A stretch of 64,000 bases of DNA, from NCBI GenBank assembly GCA_963921195.1, contig OY992536.1, forward strand, positions 242,580,023 to 242,644,022. The letters are read 5' to 3'. Shown here in pieces: positions 32,899-43,049 of this stretch (the first letter of the stretch is position 1; every line of letters begins with the position of its first letter). This DNA is from Pegoplata infirma. Taxonomy: Eukaryota; Arthropoda; Insecta; Diptera; Anthomyiidae. The position numbers and the translations under genes were made by a program. The notes beneath the pieces are model-generated. The model had not been told where the DNA came from. It was given only the letters and a program-made list of their open reading frames with translations, and did not search any database.

Positions 32899-33784
32899 GC
32901 TGTGCTCGAATTTGACACTTTTTTTAACAAGCTGGGCACTCTACTGGTAAAGTTAATTCGAGTACGCTAAATTCAATGGCTCTCACCTTTTTTTAAGTTA
33001 GTGCTTTTATTCGCGATTTAAATAAAATTTACAATAAAAACGATATTTTTTAAACTTTTGCGATAATTTTTAAATTTAAAACTATTCAAGTCTATTAAAC
33101 TAACATAACAAACCATAATATCGTGAATTTTTTCGCGAACAATTTTTTTTTCGCTAAAAATCTTTATTTTCGTGAAAAACTTGGTTCGATACAAATATTT
33201 TTAGTTTGATTTGAATTTACGACAGCCATCTGGTAAAGCTAGTTCGTGTACACTAAATCCCATTGTAATATTAGTTTTTCAAAGTAAGCGTATGTATTAG
33301 CGATATTCGCGATTTTTTTTTTTTTTTTAAGTAAAAAAACTACTTTTTTCATATTATTTAGACAATTGCTGAATTTTTATCATCTAAACTCTATTTGCGG
33401 ATATATTTTTTCGCGAATTTTTTTCGCGAAATTTTTTCCAATTTTTTTTTTTGTTTTGCTGTTAATTTATGAAAATGTGTAGAATACAATACATTACAGA
33501 CAAAAAATTAAATTTTTTTTTTTTGTGGATTTTTTTCTCGCAGAATTTTTTTTTTTTTTGTGTAAAATTTTTTTGTAAATTTATATTTAAAAACTATCTA
33601 TTATATTTAAAAACTATCCCAAAAGCATAAAAACTTAATTTGTGTAGTACCTAGGCTTTACAATTTTAAATCGCGAATACGAGCGCTAACTTCGAAATAC
33701 GGCTAGCACCATTGAATTCAGCGTACCCAAATTAGCTCTACCAGCAGGTTGCCCAGCTCGTTAATTTTTGCGACTTGCACGGTG
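32899..33784. mobile_element. CACYGTGC-ended TIR element, copy 2 (uninterrupted)
   Basis: The left arm has CTGTGCTCGAATTTGACAC and AAGCTGGGCACTCTACTGG. The right arm has CAGCAGGTTGCCCAGCTCG and ends GCACGGTG followed by TA (33785-33786). The middle has AATATCGTGAATTTTTTCGC and many TTCGCGAA-like words. It is the uninterrupted reference for 18120-20152. Confidence 0.8.
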
Positions 33785-34617
33785 TAATTGTTGTACAATT
33801 AGATAATCTGAAAAAATCAAGTGACAACACAGGCTAAGTGTAGATGTCGATAGCTTTCGGAAGATGCCACCCTTCCAAAATCAGCGCTCCTTCGATTGCC
33901 GCACACTTAATGTGTGCCAGATTTCAATTAGGCATTTAAATAAAACTTTTGAACAAATAGAATATCGGAATTATTTTATGTTGAATAACCTGTATACCCA
34001 CCATCATTCATGGTGTATTCATTTGGCACAAACTTAATCAATCTCAACTTTTTACAGAGTTGAGTTCTTTCCATTGCACTTTGGCTGAATTTTCAATTTT
34101 GGCGGCAAAAAGTCAATTTTTCAAGTATAGATTTTTATAAATTTTTTGATTGTGTTCAATTCTCAATATATTGTTAAGAAAAAATTAAAAAAAGTTATAA
34201 TGGTTGGCAACACTATCTATGTGTAAACAGCTGCTTATGTATACAGCTACATATTTGGAATAAAAAATTATTTCGTAGTTATTTTGGAGTTTTTTTTACT
34301 GGTAATTTTTTGTGAAATTGGGAATAGTTTAATCGTCTTTGGTGGAGCATAACTTAAAATGATAACAACTGTTAAAGCATTTTTATACATGAAAATCTTC
34401 GTAGAAAGCTCAGGTTTCTTTGTATATTAATATGGTATGCGAACGAGTGCGAACGAATGAGTTATAAGCAAAAACGTGAATTTTGGATGGTTTTCTTTCG
34501 CAAATTCACATGTGGAAAACCACACTAAAAAGCTCTAAAGCTTAGTGTTAAGCTACAAAAATATTTTACAGTGTTTCTTTCATTCGAAAAACTTTTTATT
34601 CTCAAACAAAAAAAAAA

Positions 34618-35526
34618 CAAGTGAGAGTATAAAAATTCGGCTGTGCCGAATTTTTATACCCTCCAACACGTTAAAGAAAGAAACACAGGGGCGTTTTTTT
34701 TTTGGTGGGGGGGGGGGGGGGGGGTTTGGATGGTGGGAGACAACCTTCCTGGAACTTCTTCTGACATAAAAAGTGTTTTGTTTGCTAAGCAAAAGTACAA
34801 AAAATCTAAAAAGTGGCGTTTTTTCAGAGGTTGGTTTAGTTCTTAAAGGGGGAACTTTATCCCCCGTGGTCCGATTGTGCCCATCTCCGAAATTAACCAG
34901 CCTATGACCTTAAGACATATTCGTGCTAAATTTCAGTAGTCTAGCTCTTTTATTTTGGACTGTATCGTGTCCTCCACAGACGGACAGACAGACAGACGGA
35001 CGGACGGACGGACAGACGGACATCGCCAGAATGTCTTAGAATTGATCACTGATCAATAATATATATGGGGGTTTTCGTGTCAACTGACACAACTTTTGAA
35101 ACCGATGTCTTCCGATCGGGATGAAACTTGCACCAAGGTTAGTCCTATTGGATAGTAGTTCAGACACAATTTTTCAACGAGATCGGTCAAGAACTCTCTG
35201 AGTTAGAGGGGGTCGAAATTTGACATTTTGGCCAAAGAGGTGTTGATTCTTATCCATGTAACTTCTTACCTATTGTTTTTAGCAAAATGTGTCCCAAAGA
35301 GTTTAGATAGCTATTTCTTCAGTCTTTCGAAAAAAAAATATAAAAAAAATAAAAAAAAAAATTTTGATTTTTTTTCTTAAAAATCCAAAACTTTTTTGAC
35401 TTTTTCCTCAAATTGGGCCTTTTTTTTTTTTTTATACATTATGGGGTCCCCGACCGATACTTCGATGCGTTACACACAGAATGACAAAGTGAGTATACCC
35501 CCATACTGTAATTGGAGGGTATAAAA
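34618..35526 (-). repeat. mini-me-like repeat (type W), full copy with an extra internal block
   Basis: It starts AACAAGTGAGAGTATAAAAA, then TTCGGCTGTGCCGAATTTT (a hairpin), then ACCCTCCAACACG. Contains an 18-G run (34707-34724), a GACAGACAGACAGACGG tract (about 34980-35020) and TTATGGGGTCCCCGACCGAT. It ends GTATACCCCCATACTGTAAT and GGAGGGTATA. Between the GACGG tract and the core lies an extra ~370-bp block (about 35060-35430) absent at the matching position of 9789-9950. Short ORFs through the G run are artefacts. Confidence 0.8.
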
Positions 35527-35684
35527 ATTACACTAAAAAAAAAATTTTACACTCAAATTTTATTTTTTTTTTATATTATTAAAAAACGTAATTTCCGCAA
35601 AATAATAATATTTTTTAAAAATTACTATCACTAAAAAAGTGTTTTTCTACTTGAATATGTTTTTCAACAATTCTTTACAATTAT

Positions 35685-35775
35685 TCGGTATTCGTTCAAA
35701 AATGTGACCGATGCCGAATAATTGCCGAATAGTACCTTTTTGCCTACCGAATATTCGGTCAGACACTTCAAATTA
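35685..35775. repeat. Diverged fragment of the foldback-element inner arm
   Basis: TTATTCGGTATTCG, AAAAATGTGACCGATGCCGA and CCGAATATTCGGTCAGACAC correspond to the inner arm of the GAGTGGCAC foldbacks (AAAAATGTAGCCGAAGCCGA, AAATATTCGGTCGGACAC). It is a shorter, older relative. Confidence 0.6.
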
Positions 35776-35800
35776 TAAAGGGAGATTTTAAGTAAATACA

Positions 35801-36755
35801 CACAGAAAAAAATAATTCATACCTGGAATAAATTTATTCATAAATAGTATGAATCGTACATGACTTTTTTTTTCCCAAACCATTTTCATTCTGAGAATGA
35901 TTTTGTACATACATGCAATGAATTTGAACATGACTTTATCCACAATTTTGTTCATACTATTTATGATTTTTTCCTTTATATAACGAACATTTTCAAAAAT
36001 CTATTGCTAAATTTTGTTGCGAAACATTAAATATTGTTTGTTTTTATAAATGAAATGTTTTTTTATTAATAAAATTCGTGTTTTTTAATAATTTTACAAT
36101 GCACACACAAAATATCAAAAATAAGCATAAAATATTTCTTGAAAAACCAACGTTTATGTCTTGTACGCTGTTAATCTTCACACAACCACTTTAAAGGAAG
36201 TTATCCCACGTAATGATTTCCGATTTTGGATAATTGAGGATGTTTGTTTCAGCGCCTTTCCTTACATTCTTGGTATTTTGTTTTTATTGAAATGTTGTTT
36301 CATTTTAAAAGGAATATTTCGGGTAACCTTCTGGCGACATCATACAATCAATATCCATTAAAAATACCAAAAACTTGTGCAGATCATTTTGGAGGATTTC
36401 AGCATCTTGAAAAATTAAAAAAGAACGGTTTTTTACAAAAAAAATATTGCATTTCAGAAACAAATTATATTTACCTTGGCGTATGCTTGAGATTGCATCT
36501 TTGATTATATTTTCGCGGTATTTTTGTAACATTTTTAGGCAAATTTTAATGTTTTTGATATTATTTACGTTTTATATTTTTTACAATTAAAATAAAAACA
36601 ATTGTTTGACAAATTAAACAATTTTTTTGGATTTTTTTTTTAAATTTAAAATATGTATAAAAATATTTATAAATATCATGAATTTGATTATAAATAGTAT
36701 GAATTGAATTCCATGAACTCAGTTCATACTATTTATGAACAAAATTTGTTCTGTG
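35801..36755. mobile_element. TIR element, CACAGAA...TTCATACTATTTATGAA type
   Basis: The left end CACAGAAAAAAATAATTCAT and the right end ATGAACAAAATTTGTTCTGTG are imperfect inverted repeats. Copies of the palindrome-like TTCATAAATAGTATGAAT occur near both ends (35830-35850, 36680-36740). The flanks AGTAAATAC and AGTAATAC may be an eroded ~8-bp duplication. No convincing ORF. Confidence 0.55.
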
Positions 36756-36769
36756 CAGTAATACAAGCA

Positions 36770-36950
36770 TTATTTTTTTTGAAAATCCACCTTAGGGGCG
36801 GGCCACTAGAAAAAGGGGGCGTGGACCGCCCATTTTTTCTCAAATCGAATGCATCGACAGCAGAACCCTGCACATCAAATTCGATGAGGCTAGCTTGTCG
36901 GGAAATAGTTTTTGCCGCGACTTTGGGTTTTTCGGCCATAGTGCATTTTT
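36770..36950. repeat. Relatively GC-rich repeat relic
   Basis: GGGGCGGGCCACTAG, then GGGGGCGTGGACCGCCC, is followed by 'gcatcgacagcagaaccctg', which is unusual in this AT-rich window. A similar CGGTCCGCCCCTTTTTGGGG stands at 10220. Probably a fragment of a dispersed repeat; coding status unclear, with no extended frame on either strand. Confidence 0.35.
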
Positions 36951-37039
36951 AAAACTTAGTAGGACTTTTCAAGTCTTAAAAATGTGTAACAATTATTATT
37001 TCTCAGAAATAATTAATATATGGACTCAAACCGAACAAA

Positions 37040-37400
37040 ATAAAAATTCAGTTATAAAAAAAAAAATTAAGAAAAAAAAAATTGGTGAAAAAAAATTAAT
37101 GAAAAAAAAAATTGGGAAAAAAAATTTTGTGGATAAAAAAATTTGAGGAAACAAAAAAAAAATAATGAAAAGAAAAAAAAATTTATGATAAAATAAGTTT
37201 TTGCTAAAAAATAATTATGTTACGTTTTATTTACCATCTGTTGAAAAACGCTTTTATTCAGGTGAGTTTGAAAATGAAAACAGTACCTCTTATTTTCTCT
37301 GTTGTTAGTCGTTAGCTTAAATAGTCAAACTGAGGTGGCGTCCTGCTTCATTTTTAAAATTAGACACCAGCCTAAAAAGATTATCATGTTAAAAAAACTA
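37040..37400 (-). repeat. Family X repeat, copy 4 (inverted)
   Basis: An A-rich array with AATTGGTGAAAA and TTAATGAAAA (37050-37190), then TTATGTTACGTTTTATTTAC, then the reverse complement of the family body: TCAAACTGAGGTGGCGTCCT, TAAAATTAGACACCAGCCTA and GATTATCATGTTAA. The central palindrome is degraded. Upstream, 36985-37045 is inverted relative to 32860-32895 (TATGGACTCAAACC versus GGTTTGAGTCCATA). Confidence 0.7.
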
Positions 37401-38315
37401 AAATACAAAGAAAATTATTTATAGAACAATTTTTCCTGAAAAGTCTTTATTTAACAATGATATAATATTTATCCTTATATAGTTTTGCAACTACAAACGC
37501 CATGTTATTTTATTTTTTTATAATTACTTATTTGAGATAATTAGTAAAATAATTTTCAACTGACAGTTAGTAAAATAATTTAAACAATAATATTTAAAAG
37601 CTTTTTTGAATTCAAGCCAAAAAATCAACCCAAAAACTGACCAAAACATTTTCAAAAACAAAGAAACAACAAAAACAAGTAACACTTATGAGACTAATTA
37701 GACACAATACTTCTACTACTACTACTACTACAACGAAACAACATACTTAACAAAAACATATACACACACATACAGTAAAGAAGTATTTATACAAAATATG
37801 GACATAACAAAAACTTATGACAGTTAAATTAGAAAAAAAAGAACCCCTGGCGTTAAATAATAAATGTGAAGAAGAAAACAAAAAATGAAACTAATTTGGC
37901 TCATTTTCATTTTAAACAAAATTTTATTTTAATATGTATTTTATATTTTTGAACAATTTAATACGTTATTTAAGTTTCTTTTGATGAATATTTTTTAAAG
38001 CATGGTGGATTTTTTTGTTATTTTTTTTTTTGCATTTATAATGAAGAGCTATTTAAAAACTTTTATAAACGTACTAGAAAACAAATTTGTTGTTGTTTTG
38101 CAAAAAAAGAAAAAAAAAATTATAAACTTTTTGTTTTTTGGAAACTGTATTTTGCTGGTCGTTATTTTGTTATTATACTGCGGTTAAGGTTATAATCAGG
38201 GTAAGGAAGTTTAAACATTAAAATATGAGGTTCGAGCACTTACTTAAATATAAGCATCAAAAATTAAAAAATATGGGAAATTTAACTGGCGGATCATCGA
38301 TTTTGTTAATTATTG
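37400..38315. other. AT-rich interval, no gene recognised
   Basis: It contains a short (CTA)n microsatellite near 37708-37730 and homopolymers. The 61-residue hydrophobic ORF at 38002-38187 is low-complexity and lacks any recognisable context. Confidence 0.4.
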
Positions 38316-38323
38316 GTTATTAC

Positions 38324-40142
38324 TAGGGATGAGATTTTTATGCACTAAAAAATCGAAAATATGCGCTTAAAATATGCACTAAAAAACCTAAAAAATGCAC
38401 TGAAAAATAAAATGAGTGCAATAAAAGTCTTGTTTTCATTCGAAAAACTTCTTAAGAAAGCAAAAAATAGCACCGGGCTTAAACAGTAACATTTTAAACT
38501 TTATGTAAGCAGGATTTTTTTTGAGAAATTGGGACAATCTAAAAAAAAAAATAAAAATATAAAAATAGTTTTTCTTATTTTCATAATATTTTTTAATTTA
38601 CTCATTCTGAATAGCCCAGTTAAAATTTAAAATAGTTATTGAAACAAGTAAATTTGAATTTGTGGTTTTGATAATTTATATCACAATATGCAAAAATATT
38701 TAAAAGTATAAAATATGCATTTTAACCAAAATATGCAAAAAAAATGCAAAAACAAATCGTTGCTATTTTAAAGCAAATTTCTTGAATCGGATAGATAACA
38801 CTGTGCTACAAAAAACACAAAATCGAATATATTTTTAAAAAGAGGTAGTTTAGGTTGTAGGTCTCGTCGAAAAGATCACAAAAATGCCCATCAAACTTGC
38901 CGAACACCCTCAAATTTTAAAGTTATTGTAATTTTTTGGGACTTTTCTCACTAAACCACGTGTAACTTAAAAAGTTTTCCACCGATTTTCAATTTTTTAA
39001 CTGTTTTGGATAGAAGAAATATAGAGCTTTTTATGTGTGTGAATACAATTAAGAAAGATATGTATTGATTTTTTCAACAATATCTAATTTTTTTTCGTTA
39101 TTTTTTGAAAATTTTTTGAGTATAACGATTTTTTTCTGCTATAGTTCGTTCAACAATATTTATATTTATAAACGTATTCTTAAAGAAAATTTAATTGTAA
39201 ATACGATGAGCTTTTTGCCGAAAAAATCGTATAACAATTGACAGAGTTGTGATAATTTTTCTAAAAAATAAAATTAAGATTTTGCATGAAATTGCCGTTC
39301 GGACAACCCAGGCAAAAAAAACAAATAAACGAACATACTGAGAGGTCGCGTATCATTATTTTAAAGGTTTTTGGCCCTCTAAATTGGAATTTGACCTCGA
39401 AATTGCGCTATCTTATTAAGTTTTGGATATATCAATTTATGTTTAATATCTCAAAAACCTGACGGGATAGAGCAATTTTAAGGCCAGATTCGGATTCAGC
39501 GCGCCAAAAACCTTTAAAAGTATTGTACATGACCTCTTATGATAAATTTATATTTTTTGCTTGGGTTGTCTGAACGGCGATTTCCTAAAAAATCTCGATT
39601 TTTTTTTTTAGAAAAATTATCACAACTCTGTCAATTCTTATCTGATTTTTACAGGATAAAGCTCATCGAATTCACAACAAAATTTTCTTTAAAAATATGT
39701 TTATAAATATAAAGGTTGTTAAACGAACTATAGCAGAAAAAAATCGATAAACTCGAAAAATTTTCAAAACATAACAAAAAAATTAGATATTATAGAAAAA
39801 ATCAATAGATATCTTTCTTATATGTGTAGACCAATTAACACACGTGGAAAGCCCTATCCTTCTTCTATTCAAAACAGTTAAAAAAATTAAAATCGGTAAA
39901 AAAATTTCTGAATTACACAAGGTTTAGTGAGCAAAGTCCCAAAAAAAAGTTTCTTGACAATAACTCTAAAATTTGAGGGTCTGGCAAGTTAAATTGGCAT
40001 TTTTGTGATCTACTCGACAAAACCAACAACCTATACCATGTCACATTAGAAGTAGTTTTTCACTGTAGCACAGTGTAATTGGTCAAAATCGTTTTTAGAC
40101 TATCGACAAAAAACATGCATTTGCATGTAAATCTCATCCCTA
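38324..40142. mobile_element. hAT-like element, TAGGGATGAGATTT ends, 8-bp duplication
   Basis: A perfect 8-bp duplication GTTATTAC (38316-38323 and 40143-40150) flanks the ends TAGGGATGAGATTT and AAATCTCATCCCTA. Subterminal ATATGCACTAAAAA-type motifs are repeated. No transposase. A 1.28-kb palindrome (38799-40075) occupies most of the interior and seems to be a separate insertion, so the host MITE is only about 540 bp. Confidence 0.9.
38799..40075. mobile_element. 1.28-kb palindromic element, CACTGTGCTACA ends
   Basis: The arms of about 600 bp are inverted repeats. The left arm has CACTGTGCTACA, AAACTTGCCGAACACCCTCA and AGAAAGATATGTATTGATTT; the right arm has the mirrored versions, ending TGTAGCACAGTG. 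The centre lies around 39430 (GCGCTATCTTATTAAG region). TAA flanks both ends, consistent with a TA duplication. It is nested in the hAT-like element. No ORF. Confidence 0.82.
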
Positions 40143-40154
40143 GTTATTACATAC

Positions 40155-40692
40155 AAGAGATGGCCTCATGAGCAGATTATAGCATGATTCACGTGATTCA
40201 CACGTAATCACGCGTGAGTGTGACTGATTTCAATTTTACTCACGTTATTGTGAGTGAGTGTGAGAGGAGAAAAAAAATTGCGTGAGTGAGTGTGCGTGAT
40301 CTCGGTGATTTATTTTCTCTTCTTATTTCCTTTTGTACCAAAAAAAAAACAACAAAAAATTGTAAAATATGACTTAATTTAATATTTCATCCCGAGAAAA
40401 GCAAAAAAAAATGTATAATTTCTCTGAACTTTAAATTTTGCTAAAAATTTTGAAAAATTTTTTAAATTTTAGTTTTTGAAATTTTTTTTTATAAATAAGT
40501 GTTTCGTGCGTGTGAGTTTACGTGAGTGTGAGTAAAGCTTTAGTGAGTGCACGTGAGTGTGAGTTGCATTAAATTTACTGATATGATTGTGAGTGAGTGT
40601 GAGTAGAAAAATTATGCCTGTAAGTGAGTGCGAGTGATTCAAAAATTGCTGTCGTGAGTGGGAGTCAAAAATCACTCACGCGCTCATCTCTA
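40155..40692. mobile_element. hAT-like MITE with GTGAGTGA repeats, copy 2
   Basis: Ends are AAGAGATGGCC and, inward from the right, TAGAGATGAGCGC, flanked by TTACATAC (40147-40154) and TTACATAT (40693-40700), a 7/8 match. The interior holds CACGTGATTCAC, CACGCGTGAGTG and GTGAGTGAGTG motifs like 8044-8506. The left duplication overlaps the right duplication of the neighbouring hAT-like element by TTAC. Confidence 0.85.
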
Positions 40693-40881
40693 TTACATAT
40701 ATAAATAATTAAAAACGACAGTTTGCTTTTTTTTTGGATCAAAACTTTGGAATTTCAATATGGAAACGTATCAGAGTCAGAACATTTTTCTATAGCTAAG
40801 AATTTCATAAATTTTAAATGATTTCACTAGCAAAATACCTCAGAACGTAAGAATTTTTCTAGAATCATACAATTTTTCTAA

Positions 40882-41886
40882 CACTCAAAAAAAACCTTGT
40901 CAAATTACTAGAAAAAGTCTTATAATCCCATTTTACCAATATTTTACAGTTGTTTCAAGTTTTTTAACAAATAATTTTTCATCGAAGGTTACATTTTTTT
41001 TGTAATTTTACAGATTTTCTTGAAATTTTACACATTTCCAAGATTTTTTACAAAAAAAAATTGCAAGTTTTCGAAAATTTCTTGTTAATTTCGCCAAAAA
41101 AAAAGTTGTATATATATTTACAATTTTATTGGTAAAAAACTTGCAAAATCACAAAAAAGCTCGTAATTTTTACTAGGAATTCTCGTAAAATAACAGGCAG
41201 CAAAAAATCTAGTATAACCACGAAACCTCTTTGTTTTATCGCGTCAAAAAAATTTTATATTTACATTTTTTGGTAAAAAACTTGTAAAATCACAAAATTA
41301 TTGTTACAAATCTTGTAAAATAACAAGGAATTCTCGTAAAATAGGAAGTTAAGTTACGAAACCTCCTTGTAAATTTACTAGTGTCAAAACAATTGTAAAT
41401 TTACAATTTTATTGGTAGAAAAAGTCTCGTAATCCCATTTTACCAGTATTTTATAGTTTTCCATGTTTTTTAGCAAACAATTTTCAATCGAAAATTAAAT
41501 ATTTTTGTAACTTTACAGTTTTTCTTGTAATTTTACAAATTTCCAAGATTTTTTACAAAAAAAATTTAGCAAATTTACGAGAATTTCTTGTACATATTAT
41601 TTCGGCCAAAAAGTTGTTAATTTACAATTTTATTGTTAAAAAACTTGTAAAATTACAAAAAAGCTCGTAATTTTTACTAAAAATTCTCATAAAATAGGAA
41701 ATTGCAAAAAATTTAGTAAAATCACGAAACCTCCTTGTAAGTTTTATCGCGTCAACAAAATTGTAAATTTTAAATTTTTTTTTGGTAAAAAACTTGTAAA
41801 ATCACGGAATTCTTGTCAAATAAGAGGTAGCAAAAAAAGAAGTTACAAACTTTTTTTGTAATTTTACAAGATGTTTTTTATAGTGT
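40882..41886. mobile_element. CACTCA-type TIR element (E2) with TTGTAAATTTAC repeats
   Basis: Begins ACACTCAAAAAAAACCTTG and ends TTTTTTATAGTGTAG. The interior is a patchwork of TTGTAAAATCAC, GTAAATTTACAA, CTCGTAAAAT and AAACCTCCTTGTAA in both orientations. Related elements: 46243-46814, 57599-58525 and 60767-62479. The flanks share a degenerate 'TCAGAA...TTTTTCTA' repeat, so it probably inserted into that minisatellite. Confidence 0.65.
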
Positions 41887-42213
41887 AGGCATATGACTCA
41901 AAAGAATTTCAAAATCAGGAAAGTTTTTTGGGAAAACATGTCTCAAATCTGATATATTTTCTTTTGGATATCTGTTTCAGGATCTGGGTCTTTAGCTGTC
42001 AGAAAACAGCTTTAGAAGCTGAGAATTTCTTGAAGAGAAATTTTTCAAAATATCAAACATTTCTTAAGTTTTTGAACCTTTTCTATAGGAAAATATTTTT
42101 CAAATTTGAAAATGTTTCTATAGAAAAAATTACAGTAAACAAACACTTAAAAGCCTTAACTACTTCATGATTGAACTCCGACGTTCCCTGCAAAAAAATA
42201 TTGTAAAAATTTA

Positions 42214-42236
42214 CCCCCCCCCCCCCCCCCCCCCCC
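42214..42236 (+). repeat. Poly(C) run of 23
   Basis: An uninterrupted C tract in an AT-rich setting, next to a (C)n-adjacent CTACAACCCAAGAGCTGG. Run length may be unreliable in an assembly. Confidence 0.9.
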
Positions 42237-43049
42237 TACAACCCAAGAGCTGGATCCGTGCCTGTGTTCTTAGGCTGACACAAATAATATATGGGCAAGG
42301 CCACGATAAATGAAACCACATACATTTTTTTTCTGTCACAAAGCCCAAAATAGTTTTTACATTTGAAATGTCAAATATCTATAGAATATGGCATCACTGT
42401 ATGCCAGTCCAAAATTTGTGTCTGCTTTGACTATTTACATTCTTTTCATAAGTGGCACGTTCAAGGCGTATTTGGAGAATATATCAATGTCGGCGAAAAA
42501 GGTAAATTTTGTTGTTATTTTTTTGTGCTTTAGACAGATGATTACTTTTTTTGGATAGAATATAAATCAAACTATTGATGAGCAAGCAAATTTGTGTACA
42601 AATCTTGGCTTTTGGACCAATTAGGGCTTAAAGTAATCAGCCGCAAATATTTTTATAATATGTTTTTTTATGCATTAACTAATTAGAAAAGAGGTTGGAT
42701 GAGCTGATTTTTTTTTTTAGTATTTTTGAAGTTCTTTCATAATCAATGCTTAAATGAAGCATTATTTGCATATAGCAGGGTATTTTTGCAAAATAAGATT
42801 GTGTGACATTACTGACGAATTTTTTTTATTTTTGTTTTTTACTTTTTTGCTTAATAATTTGGTATTAAATTGCTAGACTCGGATTTTTGGTGCACAAAGA
42901 GACAAGCGTTATGTTGAAAAGCTAACAGAAAGCAACAAATACGACGAATACAAAAAGAACAATTAGAAAAGATAAATTCGACTTTGTCGAATCTATGAAT
43001 ACCCTCCACAATTTTAACGTGAAAAAAATTAACAATTATGATTAGAAAT

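Noticed and set aside
34580..34846. ORFs with poly-Gly or poly-Pro runs
   Set aside because: They come from the 18-G homopolymer in a W-type repeat; the run length itself is uncertain.
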